Assembly: GCA_035275625.1 (NCBI GenBank)
Contig: DATEMK010000056.1
Span: 1 to 17,035, forward strand
Source of the DNA: DATEMK01 sp035275625
GTDB lineage: Bacteria; Bacteroidota; Bacteroidia; AKYH767-A; OLB10
Length of the DNA: 17,035 nucleotides
Direction of reading: 5' to 3'
Positions 6,732 to 14,025 of the stretch are shown in pieces. Within the stretch, counting starts at the first letter, position 1, and every line of letters starts with the position of its first letter. The position numbers and the translations under genes are program-made. A model generated the notes under the pieces. That model was not told where the DNA came from, searched no databases, and saw only the letters and a list, made by a program, of their open reading frames with translations.

Positions 6732-7994
6732 GTGAGAGAGCAAAAAAGCATATTTCAAAACATTGACTGGCTGCTTGTCAGTTTGTATTTCATTTTTGTG
6801 ATTATGGGATGGTTTAATATTTATTCTGCTGTGTATAATGAAAACCATAAAAGCATATTTGATATAACGCAGAATTACGGCAAGCAAATGATCTGGATCA
6901 TTACCTCATTAGTGCTTGTTGTTTTTATTCTCGTTATTGACGGAAAATTTTATGAAGCATTTTCTTATGTTATTTATGGGGTATTAATAGTATTATTAAT
7001 TGCAGCAATTTTTTTGTCCCGCGATATAAAAGGATCACACGGATGGATTGACATCGGAAGCTTTAAGCTGCAACCGGCAGAGTTTGCAAAATTTGCAACC
7101 TGCATGGCGCTTGCAAAATTTCTCAGCACAATAGACATAAGGATAAAAGATTTCAAGGCAAAAATTATTTCTGCCATTATTATTCTTATACCGGCAGTAA
7201 TCATTCTTCTTCAAAACGATACCGGTTCCGCACTTGTTTTTGCAGCATTCATTTTTGTTTTATACCGTGAAGGGCTTTCACAAAATGTGCTGATCATCGG
7301 CTTTATTGCAACGGTACTTTTTGTTCTCGCTCTTATGGTTTCTAAAATAATGTTGATGGGCATCATCGCAGGCTTAGCGGTAATTTCAATCCTGGTAATG
7401 CGCAAAACACGAAAGAATATTGTGAACATTGTGGTTATTGCAGCCTGTGCCGCCTCGGTGGTTTACAGCGTAAATTATGTTTACAGCAAAGTGCTGCAGC
7501 AGCATCAGCGTCAGCGAATAGATGTATTGCTGGGAAAACAAACCGATCTCAAAGGAGCCGGGTACAATGTGAACCAGAGCCTTATTGCAATTGGCTCAGG
7601 AGGATGGACGGGCAAAGGATTTCTTAAAGGCACACAAACAAAATATGAATTTGTGCCTGAGCAAAGCACCGATTTTATTTTCTGTACCGTGGGAGAAGAA
7701 TGGGGATTTGCAGGAACATTTGTAGTAACTATTTTATTTTTATTATTGCTTTACCGTATCATTTTTATTGCGGAACGACAGAAATCAACTTTCACGCGCA
7801 TTTATGCTTATGGGGTAGCGTCCATAATTTTCTTTCACCTGCTGATTAATATAGGAATGACTATCGGGCTGGCTCCGGTTATCGGGATTCCGCTTCCTTT
7901 TTTCAGTTACGGAGGATCTTCCTTGTGGTCATTTACAATTTTGCTTTTTATCCTGATAAAATTGGATAGCTACCGGACATTTATTTTGAAATAA
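6732..7994 (+). CDS. rodA: Peptidoglycan glycosyltransferase RodA (SEDS family)
   Basis: RodA polymerises lipid II into glycan strands in the elongasome, paired with PBP2, which is encoded just upstream. The 420-residue product is polytopic (about ten membrane segments). SEDS hallmarks seen: HGWIDIGSFKLQPAEFAK (103-120); RQRIDVLLGKQTDLKGAGYN (260-279), in which D272 is the likely counterpart of the essential Asp of E. coli RodA; QSLIAIGSGGWTGKG (282-296); PEQSTDFIF (309-317); and LAPVIGIPLPFFSYGGSS near the C-terminus. The start is GTG at 6732: stop codons in the tandem repeat block any upstream in-frame start, and the first internal ATG would lose part of the first helix. No good ribosome binding site is visible, so expression may depend on coupling to mrdA. 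Confidence 0.95.
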   Translation: MREQKSIFQNIDWLLVSLYFIFVIMGWFNIYSAVYNENHKSIFDITQNYGKQMIWIITSLVLVVFILVIDGKFYEAFSYVIYGVLIVLLIAAIFLSRDIKGSHGWIDIGSFKLQPAEFAKFATCMALAKFLSTIDIRIKDFKAKIISAIIILIPAVIILLQNDTGSALVFAAFIFVLYREGLSQNVLIIGFIATVLFVLALMVSKIMLMGIIAGLAVISILVMRKTRKNIVNIVVIAACAASVVYSVNYVYSKVLQQHQRQRIDVLLGKQTDLKGAGYNVNQSLIAIGSGGWTGKGFLKGTQTKYEFVPEQSTDFIFCTVGEEWGFAGTFVVTILFLLLLYRIIFIAERQKSTFTRIYAYGVASIIFFHLLINIGMTIGLAPVIGIPLPFFSYGGSSLWSFTILLFILIKLDSYRTFILK

Positions 7995-8002
7995 CTAAAT
8001 AG

Positions 8003-8039
8003 TATGTTTGAAAAAGCTGTCATGATATTTCTACATTTG
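8003..8039 (+). promoter_or_regulatory. Promoter for the beta-barrel gene: TTTG-N21-TACATTTG
   Basis: TACATTTG (8032-8039) fits the Bacteroidota -7 consensus TAnnTTTG. A TTTG (8007-8010) lies 21 bases upstream as -33 element, within the accepted spacing. That TTTG is itself the end of another TAnnTTTG match (TATGTTTG, 8003-8010). This predicts a leader of about 50 bases. AGCATC (8056-8061) and GATGCT (8082-8087) in the leader could pair, with a 20-base loop just before the start codon. Confidence 0.6.
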
Positions 8040-8097
8040 TACACTTAAAAGAATAAGCATCAAAATTGTATGGCCGGTGAGGATGCTCAAATAAATT

Positions 8098-8871
8098 ATG
8101 AATAAAAATTTTCTTAAAAGAGCAAAATTTGCATGTATGCTTTTTACGGTTTTTGCCGGTTATCAGGGCTTCTCCCAGGGAAGTATTCGTGACTCTGCAA
8201 TTGCCATGCACATTGTAGGAATTGGTTACAGTTTCCAGGTTCCCGGAGGCGATTTGGCTGACCGGTTTGGAAACAGTTCAATGGTGGGATTAAATTATGC
8301 ATATAAATTAAAAAGTAATTTTATTTTTTCACTGAATGGCGGGTATATTTTCGGAGGTGACTTAAAAGAAGACGCTATCTTAACGGGAATTGCCTCTGAA
8401 GATGGTTCTATTCTCGGAAATGACGGAAGATTTGCTGACATACGGCTATACGAAAGGGGGCATCATATTTCACTGACCTTTGGAAAAGTTTTCAGGTTTA
8501 AAAAGCCAAATCCGAATTCAGGAATAGTGCTGATGGCAGGCCCGGGTTTTCTCCAGCACAAAATCAGGATTGAAACTATTGGCAATACAGTGCCTCAATT
8601 AAATAAGGAATATAAAAAAGGATATGACAGGCTCACCAACGGAATGGAAATTAACGAGTCAATTGCTTATTATTATTTCGGCAACCGCTACCTTGTTAAT
8701 TTTTATTTTGGATTTGAATTCATACAGGCATTTACACAGAACAGGAGAAATTACAATTTTGACACGATGATGCAGGATGACAAGAAAAGAGTAGATTTGT
8801 TATTCGGGATAAAAGCAGGATGGATGCTGCCCATTTATAGAAAAGCTCCAAACAAATATTACTTCAATTAA
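8098..8871 (+). CDS. Putative outer-membrane beta-barrel protein, function unknown
   Basis: The 257-residue protein has a clear signal peptide (KRAK basic region, hydrophobic 11-24, likely cut after FSQ at 27). The remainder is rich in alternating polar/aromatic segments and Gly/Tyr/Phe turns, such as MVGLNYAYKL, FSLNGGYIFGG, HHISLTFGKVFRF, YLVNFYFGFEFIQAF and FGIKAGWMLPIY, typical of antiparallel barrel strands. No enzyme motif is seen. It has its own promoter and stops 3 bases before the waaA ATG, so the two are probably co-transcribed. A role in LPS or outer-membrane assembly is a guess from position only. I do not recognise a named family. Confidence 0.65.
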   Translation: MNKNFLKRAKFACMLFTVFAGYQGFSQGSIRDSAIAMHIVGIGYSFQVPGGDLADRFGNSSMVGLNYAYKLKSNFIFSLNGGYIFGGDLKEDAILTGIASEDGSILGNDGRFADIRLYERGHHISLTFGKVFRFKKPNPNSGIVLMAGPGFLQHKIRIETIGNTVPQLNKEYKKGYDRLTNGMEINESIAYYYFGNRYLVNFYFGFEFIQAFTQNRRNYNFDTMMQDDKKRVDLLFGIKAGWMLPIYRKAPNKYYFN

Positions 8872-8874
8872 TTG

Positions 8875-10128
8875 ATGGAATTCATTTACCTTGCCGGGGT
8901 TAAAATTTATGGTGCAGGTATCCTGGCAGTTTCTTTTTTCAATGAAAAGGCAAAAAAATGGGTGGAAGGAAGAAAAAATATTTTTCAAACCATTCAAAAC
9001 TCGTTTGGCGGAAAAAATGAAAAGAGGATATGGTTTCATTGTGCATCGTTAGGTGAATTTGAGCAGGGAAAACCAATTATTGAATCCATTAAAAAAAATT
9101 ATACTGAATTTAAAATAGTTGTTTCATTTTTTTCCCCTTCAGGATTCGAAGCAAGGAAAAATGATCCCGTTGCGGATTATGTTTTCTACCTGCCGCTTGA
9201 CGGACCGCGGAATGCAAAAAAATTTTTGGACATGGTTCAGCCCACAATGGTGTTTTTTGTGAAATATGATTTCTGGCATTTTTATATCAGGGAAATGAAA
9301 AAACGGAAAATTCCGCTTTATTTTATTTCTGCAAACTTCAGGCCTTCCCAGATATTTTTCCAATGGTACGGAACTTTTTTTGATAAAATGCTCAGAAGGG
9401 TAACGCATTTATTTGTGCAAAACCAGCAATCACTTGAATTGCTCTACAGGCACAGTATTCCGCAGGTAACTGTGAGCGGTGATACGCGTTTTGACAGGGT
9501 ATATGAAAACAGCCTGAGTGTAAAATCATTTCCGGAAATTGAAAAATTTTGCGGGGGTGAAAAAATTTTTATCGCGGGAAGCACCTGGCAGGAGGATGAA
9601 GCAGTAATCGCTGAATTTATCAATCAATCAGATCAAAATTTCAAATTCATAATTGTTCCTCATGAAATTAAAGAAGCACAGATACACAATTTTATTAAAA
9701 GTGTTTTCAAAAAAAGCATTCGTTATTCAGAATTAAATAAATCCGGAAACACAGACCCGCAAGTGCTTATCATTGATAATATCGGCATGCTTTCATCGCT
9801 TTACCGGTATGCTGATTTTGCTTACATAGGCGGAGCTTTTGGAAAAGGGCTGCATAACATTCTTGAAGCTGTTGTCTTCGGCAAGCCGGTTTTCTTCGGA
9901 CCGAATTATCAGAAATTTCCTGAAGCCGGTGAATTGATAAAAAGCAAAACGGCTTTCAGCATTTCCTCTGCAGCGGAATTGAAAACTAAAATTGATGAAC
10001 TTCTTTCCTCTGATGAGGAAAAGAAAAAGATAGAAGTTGCCGGTAAAAATTATATTGAAAAAAACAAAGGAGCAACAAATCTCGTAATGAATTACCTTAA
10101 ATTTAATTTCGGGGAAAACCCGGGATGA
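8875..10128 (+). CDS. waaA: 3-deoxy-D-manno-octulosonic acid (Kdo) transferase, GT30
   Basis: WaaA (KdtA) transfers Kdo from CMP-Kdo to the lipid A precursor at the inner membrane, so the cell should make Kdo-containing LPS. Seen: an N-terminal hydrophobic anchor (about 4-22); HCASLGEFEQGKP (55-67), with E61 matching the catalytic Glu of the family; and the acceptor-domain FFVKYDFWHFYIREMKKR and PLYFISANFRPSQIFF segments. The donor half follows with VSGDTRFDRV, IAGSTWQEDE, VPHEIKEAQI and the sugar-nucleotide region YADFAYIGGAFGKGLHNILE then FGPNYQKFPEA. Length 417 is usual. A TTG at 8872, directly after the upstream TAA, is also in frame, but the ATG at 8875 is preferred. The gene ends 37 bases from the convergent wzz-like gene. 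Confidence 0.96.
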   Translation: MEFIYLAGVKIYGAGILAVSFFNEKAKKWVEGRKNIFQTIQNSFGGKNEKRIWFHCASLGEFEQGKPIIESIKKNYTEFKIVVSFFSPSGFEARKNDPVADYVFYLPLDGPRNAKKFLDMVQPTMVFFVKYDFWHFYIREMKKRKIPLYFISANFRPSQIFFQWYGTFFDKMLRRVTHLFVQNQQSLELLYRHSIPQVTVSGDTRFDRVYENSLSVKSFPEIEKFCGGEKIFIAGSTWQEDEAVIAEFINQSDQNFKFIIVPHEIKEAQIHNFIKSVFKKSIRYSELNKSGNTDPQVLIIDNIGMLSSLYRYADFAYIGGAFGKGLHNILEAVVFGKPVFFGPNYQKFPEAGELIKSKTAFSISSAAELKTKIDELLSSDEEKKKIEVAGKNYIEKNKGATNLVMNYLKFNFGENPG

Positions 10129-10165
10129 GCGCCAATTTGGTTTTTAGTAAAGTAAATTCCCAAAA

Positions 10166-11086
10166 CTATTTTTGAAAAAGAAGGTGAATAGCTTTTTGAT
10201 GTGTCAGGTATACGTTCAGCAGCAAAATCATCGCACAGGCTGCCAACAATGAAAACGCCAGGCTGCCGATCAGGATCATATTTGTGTTGGAATGATAATC
10301 CGGCATGGCGATATTGATTATTGTAATTGTATCCATGTGCTCCTTTTCAAGAGTATTAAGCATAACGGAATATAGCTGCTTCATTTTTATAAATTCTTCC
10401 CGTTTATTCTTAAGGCTGTTCGTAAGATCAATCAATGAAAATTTGAGGGTTTCAACATCCGATTTGTTTCTCTCAAGAGTCATCATAATGTTTTTATAAT
10501 CGCTGAGCGTGCGGTCCATTTTATTTTCATGTGCCTCCAGTTCATTTTTAGCATCAATATAAATTGCTTCATATAACTTAACCTTCCTTCTCAGCTGGCT
10601 CTTAATATAATTCTCATTAAGTGTGTTTAACATTGTGGCTATTTCATTTGCAATGGAAGCTGCCTGGAAACGATCTCTGTCGGTTACTTCAATATCAATA
10701 ATGCTTTGTTCAACCTTTTTAAGACTGATCCGGCCTGATAATCTTCCAACGACTCTTTCATAAGCAAATTCAGAAGCCGGGTCAACCTGGTAATATTCAT
10801 ACAACCGAAACGTTTTTATCAGGTGATTCATCATTTCGCTTGAATATACCAATTTGAAAAGCCTGTTTACGCTTGTCGCGCTCGCATTTACATAATCCCC
10901 GATAAACTCGCTGGGGCCGTGCAAATCGGTTACATCTGTTTCATTTACGATAATGCTTGAAGATGCATGGAAGGTTTGCAGCACCCTGTATTGAAGGAAA
11001 AAAGTACTGAGAAAAATTAAAACTGTGGCAATAATAATCGGGAATTTTTTTTTCTTGACTTCAATTATCAGTTGTTCAGATGTCAT
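10166..11086 (-). CDS. Wzz-type polysaccharide chain-length/co-polymerase protein
   Basis: The 306-residue protein has two membrane segments (about 15-33 and 269-293) around a large periplasmic part, the architecture of Wzz/PCP proteins that set the length of O-antigen or exopolysaccharide. The N-terminal periplasmic section has the usual HASSSIIVNETD strand near 40-51. Residues about 155-250 form a long charged coiled coil (ELEAHENKMDRTL, LKNKREEFIKMKQLY). Before the second helix is AMPDYHSNTN, corresponding to the Pro-containing motif of the family but with only one Pro. There is no tyrosine-kinase domain or Walker motif, so it is not a full Wzc. It is transcribed away from the ligase-like gene at 11178, 91 bases apart, suggesting a shared glycan pathway. 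The polymer it regulates is unknown. Confidence 0.75.
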   Translation of the reverse strand: MTSEQLIIEVKKKKFPIIIATVLIFLSTFFLQYRVLQTFHASSSIIVNETDVTDLHGPSEFIGDYVNASATSVNRLFKLVYSSEMMNHLIKTFRLYEYYQVDPASEFAYERVVGRLSGRISLKKVEQSIIDIEVTDRDRFQAASIANEIATMLNTLNENYIKSQLRRKVKLYEAIYIDAKNELEAHENKMDRTLSDYKNIMMTLERNKSDVETLKFSLIDLTNSLKNKREEFIKMKQLYSVMLNTLEKEHMDTITIINIAMPDYHSNTNMILIGSLAFSLLAACAMILLLNVYLTHQKAIHLLFQK

Positions 11087-11117
11087 AACTTCAAAAAATT
11101 AAATTATTTTCACACGG

Positions 11118-11125
11118 CAAAACTA
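11118..11125 (-). promoter_or_regulatory. -7 promoter box TAGTTTTG for the wzz-like gene
   Basis: On the minus strand TAGTTTTG matches TAnnTTTG and lies 31 bases before the ATG at 11086, giving a leader of roughly 25 bases. A TTG -33 element at normal spacing is not seen. On the plus strand of the same 91-base gap only a poor match (TATGATTTG, one base too long) precedes the ligase-like gene, whose start has AAGGGAAAG just upstream. Confidence 0.4.
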
Positions 11126-11177
11126 ATCCTGTTTTCCTACTTTAATATGATTTGGCAATAAAATATAAGGGAAAGAA

Positions 11178-13220
11178 ATGAAAAAACTTTCAATAAATAA
11201 AATATTACCTGCATTTATTTTTTCATTTCTTGTTTTTGCTGTGATGCCGTTCGTCTATTCCCTCCGGCTTTTAGATCCTGAATTATCATTCCGCTTTATA
11301 TTCATCTCGCTGCTTGTATTTTTCTTTTTTCTTTATTTTTTCTTAAAAAGGAGCGCTGTTCATTTACCCCCCGTTAATCAAAAACTGACGTTAATTTTTA
11401 TAAGTTACATTCTTCTGAATAGTATCACGTTACTTTTTGCAACTGACAAAAATGAATCATTTTATGAGTGGATCCGGCTTTTAATATTCCTGTTTTTTTA
11501 TGTATGCCTGCTTATTATTCTCCAAAAAAATGACGAAGCGCTGCCGGTTATTATTAAGAATATTAATGTTTGTATCCTGGTTTTTTCTGCCATTGCTTTA
11601 CTTCAGTTGTACCCGTTTGTAATCAATTATTTTGAAACAGGAAAACCATTTACCTTAAGTCTTTCCATAGCATCTTCTCTCGGAAATAAAAATTTTTACT
11701 CTGAAGTTCTTTTAATGTCCCTGCCATTGGTACTGTATGGAATTTACATCTTTAAAAAAACCTGGAAAGGAATCTCTGTTTTTAATGCTGTTCTCATCCT
11801 GGTAACAATTTTTTTTCTGCAAACACTGTCTGTATGGATCGGGATGCTGACCGGTGTTTTACTATTTGCTTTTTTTTACCGTAATACATTATTTCAGAAT
11901 AAAAAAATAAGAACAAGCGTCATTATCACCTCTGTTTTTATCATAGTTCTTGCAGGTGCGATTATTTTTTTAAAACCGGTTTTTTTCAAATCAATTATTT
12001 CAAAATACAACGTTGCCCTGAGATACATAACGGATCCGCGTGCCTTGGAAACATTTTCATTGGAAAATAACAACAGCACGTACGAGCGGATTATCCTCTG
12101 GAGAAATTCTTTCAGAATGATTAAGGAGCATCCCTTCTTTGGAGTGGGATTAGGCGAATGGAAAATTTATTTTCCGAAATACGGCATGGGGCAGGCGCCA
12201 TACATGAATACAGGAATGATCCGTTTTGAAAAACCTCACAATGATTTTCTGTTAATATGGTGTGAATCCGGTTTGCCTGGCCTGGCCAGTTATGTATCGT
12301 TATTCATTGTCTCCTTTATTTATTGCAGAAAAATAATTAAGGGGAAGCAAATGGAAAAAGATAAATTGCTGATGCGTTTAGTTTCAGCGGGACTTGCAGC
12401 TTTTCTTGTGATTTCATTTTTGGGATATCCAAACCAGCGTCCGTTTACGATGATCTTTTTAATGCTCCTGTTTGCAGTAGTGCAATCAGAATATTTGAAA
12501 CTATTCCCTGCAAAGAAAAATTTGAATGTAAAAAAATTTTATGCCATATTTTTTATTTCCGGCATTCTTATTTCAGGTTATGGTGTGAATATCGGGATAA
12601 AGCGTTTGAAATCTGAAATGCACCTGTCAAATGCGTTAAGAGCTCAGAAATATAAAAACTGGGGTATCATGTTCAGAGAAGCTGAAAAGGCTAAGTCTGA
12701 TTTTTTCCGGATGGATTACACTTCAACCCCTATAAACTGGTATATGGGTTTTGCAAGTTTTTATGCCGGTAACCGGGAACAGGCATTCATAAATTTTAAA
12801 GAGGCGGAAAAAATGAATCCTTATCATTTTAACCTGTTAAATGATATTGGCACCTGTTATGATCTGCAGGGAAATTCTGAAATGGCAAAATTGTATTATC
12901 ATAGAGCCATCGGGATTTCTCCGCTTTTTCCTGATGCCAATGTAAATCTCAGCGTCATCTATTACAATGCCGGAAATATTGATTCGGCTTATGCCTACAT
13001 CTCCAAAAATAATCTTGGCACTAATCCCAACTATGTAAAAGATCTCAAAGTCATTCTCCGTGCAAAAGCGCAGCAAATCATTCAGCAGGTTAGTGATTCA
13101 GCCACAAAAGCCAATCTCTCCGAAAAAATCAAGGATGAAAATTGGTTGCTCTCCCTCCATAAAGACGCTCAAAAAACAAATAATAAATTAGAAAATCTTT
13201 TAACCGGAATTAAACCATAA
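11178..13220 (+). CDS. O-antigen ligase/polymerase-family membrane protein with C-terminal TPR domain
   Basis: The 680-residue protein has about ten to twelve membrane segments in residues 1-470. Its central Wzy_C/WaaL-type signature is ERIILWRNSFRMIKEHPFFG then GVGLGEW (about 303-328), and KPHNDFLLIWCESGLPG (about 351-367), where the His is the conserved periplasmic-loop residue of the ligase family. After the last helix (about 453-472) comes a soluble tail with TPR-like pairs, for example YAGNREQAFINFKEAEKMNP and YDLQGNSEMAKLYYHRAIGISP (about 530-590). Enzymes of this family join polymer from undecaprenyl phosphate to lipid A core, to another glycan unit or to protein. TPR-tailed members are often O-antigen ligase-like, and some are protein O-oligosaccharyltransferases. 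Which acceptor is used cannot be decided; waaA and wzz nearby favour LPS. A purine-rich AAGGGAAAG supports the ATG at 11178. Confidence 0.85.
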   Translation: MKKLSINKILPAFIFSFLVFAVMPFVYSLRLLDPELSFRFIFISLLVFFFFLYFFLKRSAVHLPPVNQKLTLIFISYILLNSITLLFATDKNESFYEWIRLLIFLFFYVCLLIILQKNDEALPVIIKNINVCILVFSAIALLQLYPFVINYFETGKPFTLSLSIASSLGNKNFYSEVLLMSLPLVLYGIYIFKKTWKGISVFNAVLILVTIFFLQTLSVWIGMLTGVLLFAFFYRNTLFQNKKIRTSVIITSVFIIVLAGAIIFLKPVFFKSIISKYNVALRYITDPRALETFSLENNNSTYERIILWRNSFRMIKEHPFFGVGLGEWKIYFPKYGMGQAPYMNTGMIRFEKPHNDFLLIWCESGLPGLASYVSLFIVSFIYCRKIIKGKQMEKDKLLMRLVSAGLAAFLVISFLGYPNQRPFTMIFLMLLFAVVQSEYLKLFPAKKNLNVKKFYAIFFISGILISGYGVNIGIKRLKSEMHLSNALRAQKYKNWGIMFREAEKAKSDFFRMDYTSTPINWYMGFASFYAGNREQAFINFKEAEKMNPYHFNLLNDIGTCYDLQGNSEMAKLYYHRAIGISPLFPDANVNLSVIYYNAGNIDSAYAYISKNNLGTNPNYVKDLKVILRAKAQQIIQQVSDSATKANLSEKIKDENWLLSLHKDAQKTNNKLENLLTGIKP

Positions 13221-13230
13221 ATCTTAACCT

Positions 13231-13245
13231 GCCCCGCTATCGGGC
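13231..13245. terminator. Small GC hairpin between convergent genes, possible terminator
   Basis: GCCCCGCTATCGGGC can form GCCC/GGGC with a 7-base loop or CCCG/CGGG with loop CTAT, followed by CATTTTCT. It lies in the 55-base gap between the convergent ligase-like and peroxidase genes. Its CCCG-CTATCGGG core equals the palindrome at 3407-3422 with four bases (ATAG) missing. The short stem and weak T run make termination uncertain. Confidence 0.35.
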
Positions 13246-13275
13246 ATTTTCTGCCAAATACAGCCTCCCTCACTG

Positions 13276-13854
13276 TCACTTTTCTATCTCCGACAAAATT
13301 TCCTCCGCCATCGGGTTTGTTTTTGCAGGGAAAAAAGCAACCAGCTCACCTTTTTCATCAATCAAATATTTTGCAAAATTCCAGTTAGGCTGGTTTTCAT
13401 TCCACCCGTTTTTCGATTTATCGGTAAGCCATTGGTAAAGCGGTGCAATATCATCTCCCTTAACTGAAATTTTTTCAAACAGTGTAAACTTCACGCCATA
13501 ATTTTTTTTGCAGAAGGTCTTGATTTCCTCACTGCTTCCCGGCTCCTGCTTCCCGAAATTATTAGCCGGAAATCCAAGCACTGTAACTTTGTCTCCATAC
13601 TGTTCATGCAGCTTTTCCAGGTCAGCATACTGCGGAGTATTGCCGCATTCCGATGCAACATTTACAAGCAGCGCTTTCTTCCCTTTATACTGGCTGAAAT
13701 CAATTTCATTCCCGTCAATGTCTTTCATTTTAAAGCTGTAAAAAGATACAGGTGACGTATTTTGTACATTTAACGGCTTCACCACAGGCTGCGAACACGC
13801 AGTAAATACCCATGCCATCCCTGCACTGAGCAATGAATTAATTTTAGATATCAT
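13276..13854 (-). CDS. Glutathione peroxidase-family thiol peroxidase, probable lipoprotein
   Basis: The enzyme reduces hydrogen peroxide or lipid hydroperoxides using a catalytic thiol; bacterial Cys-type members mostly use thioredoxin as donor (known). The catalytic tetrad is visible: C70 in NVASECGNTPQY, Q103 in FPANNFGKQEPGS, and W158-N159 in NWNFAKY. C115 (FCKKNYGVKF) is at the usual place of the resolving Cys, supporting a thioredoxin-dependent 2-Cys mechanism. The N-terminus (residues 1-20, hydrophobic, ending FTAC) looks like a lipoprotein signal with C20 as lipidated residue, although Phe at -3 is unusual. It would then act in the periplasm or at a membrane face. The mature domain (about 38-192) has normal length. 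The gene is convergent with the ligase-like gene and divergent from the nuclease gene, so it is probably monocistronic. Confidence 0.93.
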   Translation of the reverse strand: MISKINSLLSAGMAWVFTACSQPVVKPLNVQNTSPVSFYSFKMKDIDGNEIDFSQYKGKKALLVNVASECGNTPQYADLEKLHEQYGDKVTVLGFPANNFGKQEPGSSEEIKTFCKKNYGVKFTLFEKISVKGDDIAPLYQWLTDKSKNGWNENQPNWNFAKYLIDEKGELVAFFPAKTNPMAEEILSEIEK

Positions 13855-14025
13855 TTTGTTTTTTATTTATGCAAAATAACAAACTTAAATCTTATTATAA
13901 TTCGCTTCAATAAAAAAATCTGTAAAAATTCAGAATGCAAAATATTTTAATAATAAATAACTATTCCAATTTTCCCGCAACATTCGTACTTTCGAGCATT
14001 CGTATTTATTTCTATTCGTTTCCTG
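13855..14025. promoter_or_regulatory. Divergent AT-rich intergenic region with ATTCGTA copies
   Basis: This 171-base gap separates the peroxidase (minus) and the nuclease (plus). On the plus side are ATTCGTACTTTCG (13982-13994, containing TACTTTCG, one base off TAnnTTTG), ATTCGTA (13998-14004) and ATTCGTT (14014-14020), ending 5 bases before the ATG at 14026. On the minus side TTATTTTG lies close before the peroxidase start, also one base off consensus. No gene is seen in the gap. Confidence 0.4.

Noticed and set aside
8056..8087. Possible riboswitch or regulatory hairpin in the leader of the beta-barrel gene
   Set aside because: Only a 6-bp stem with a 20-base loop can be drawn; at this AT content that is expected by chance, and no known riboswitch motif is present.
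8872..8874. TTG as the waaA start
   Set aside because: It directly follows the upstream stop and is immediately followed by an in-frame ATG, the more likely initiator.
10129..10165. Terminator between waaA and the convergent wzz-like gene
   Set aside because: Only AT-rich 4-5 bp stems (for example CAAAA/TTTTG) can be drawn; too weak to call.
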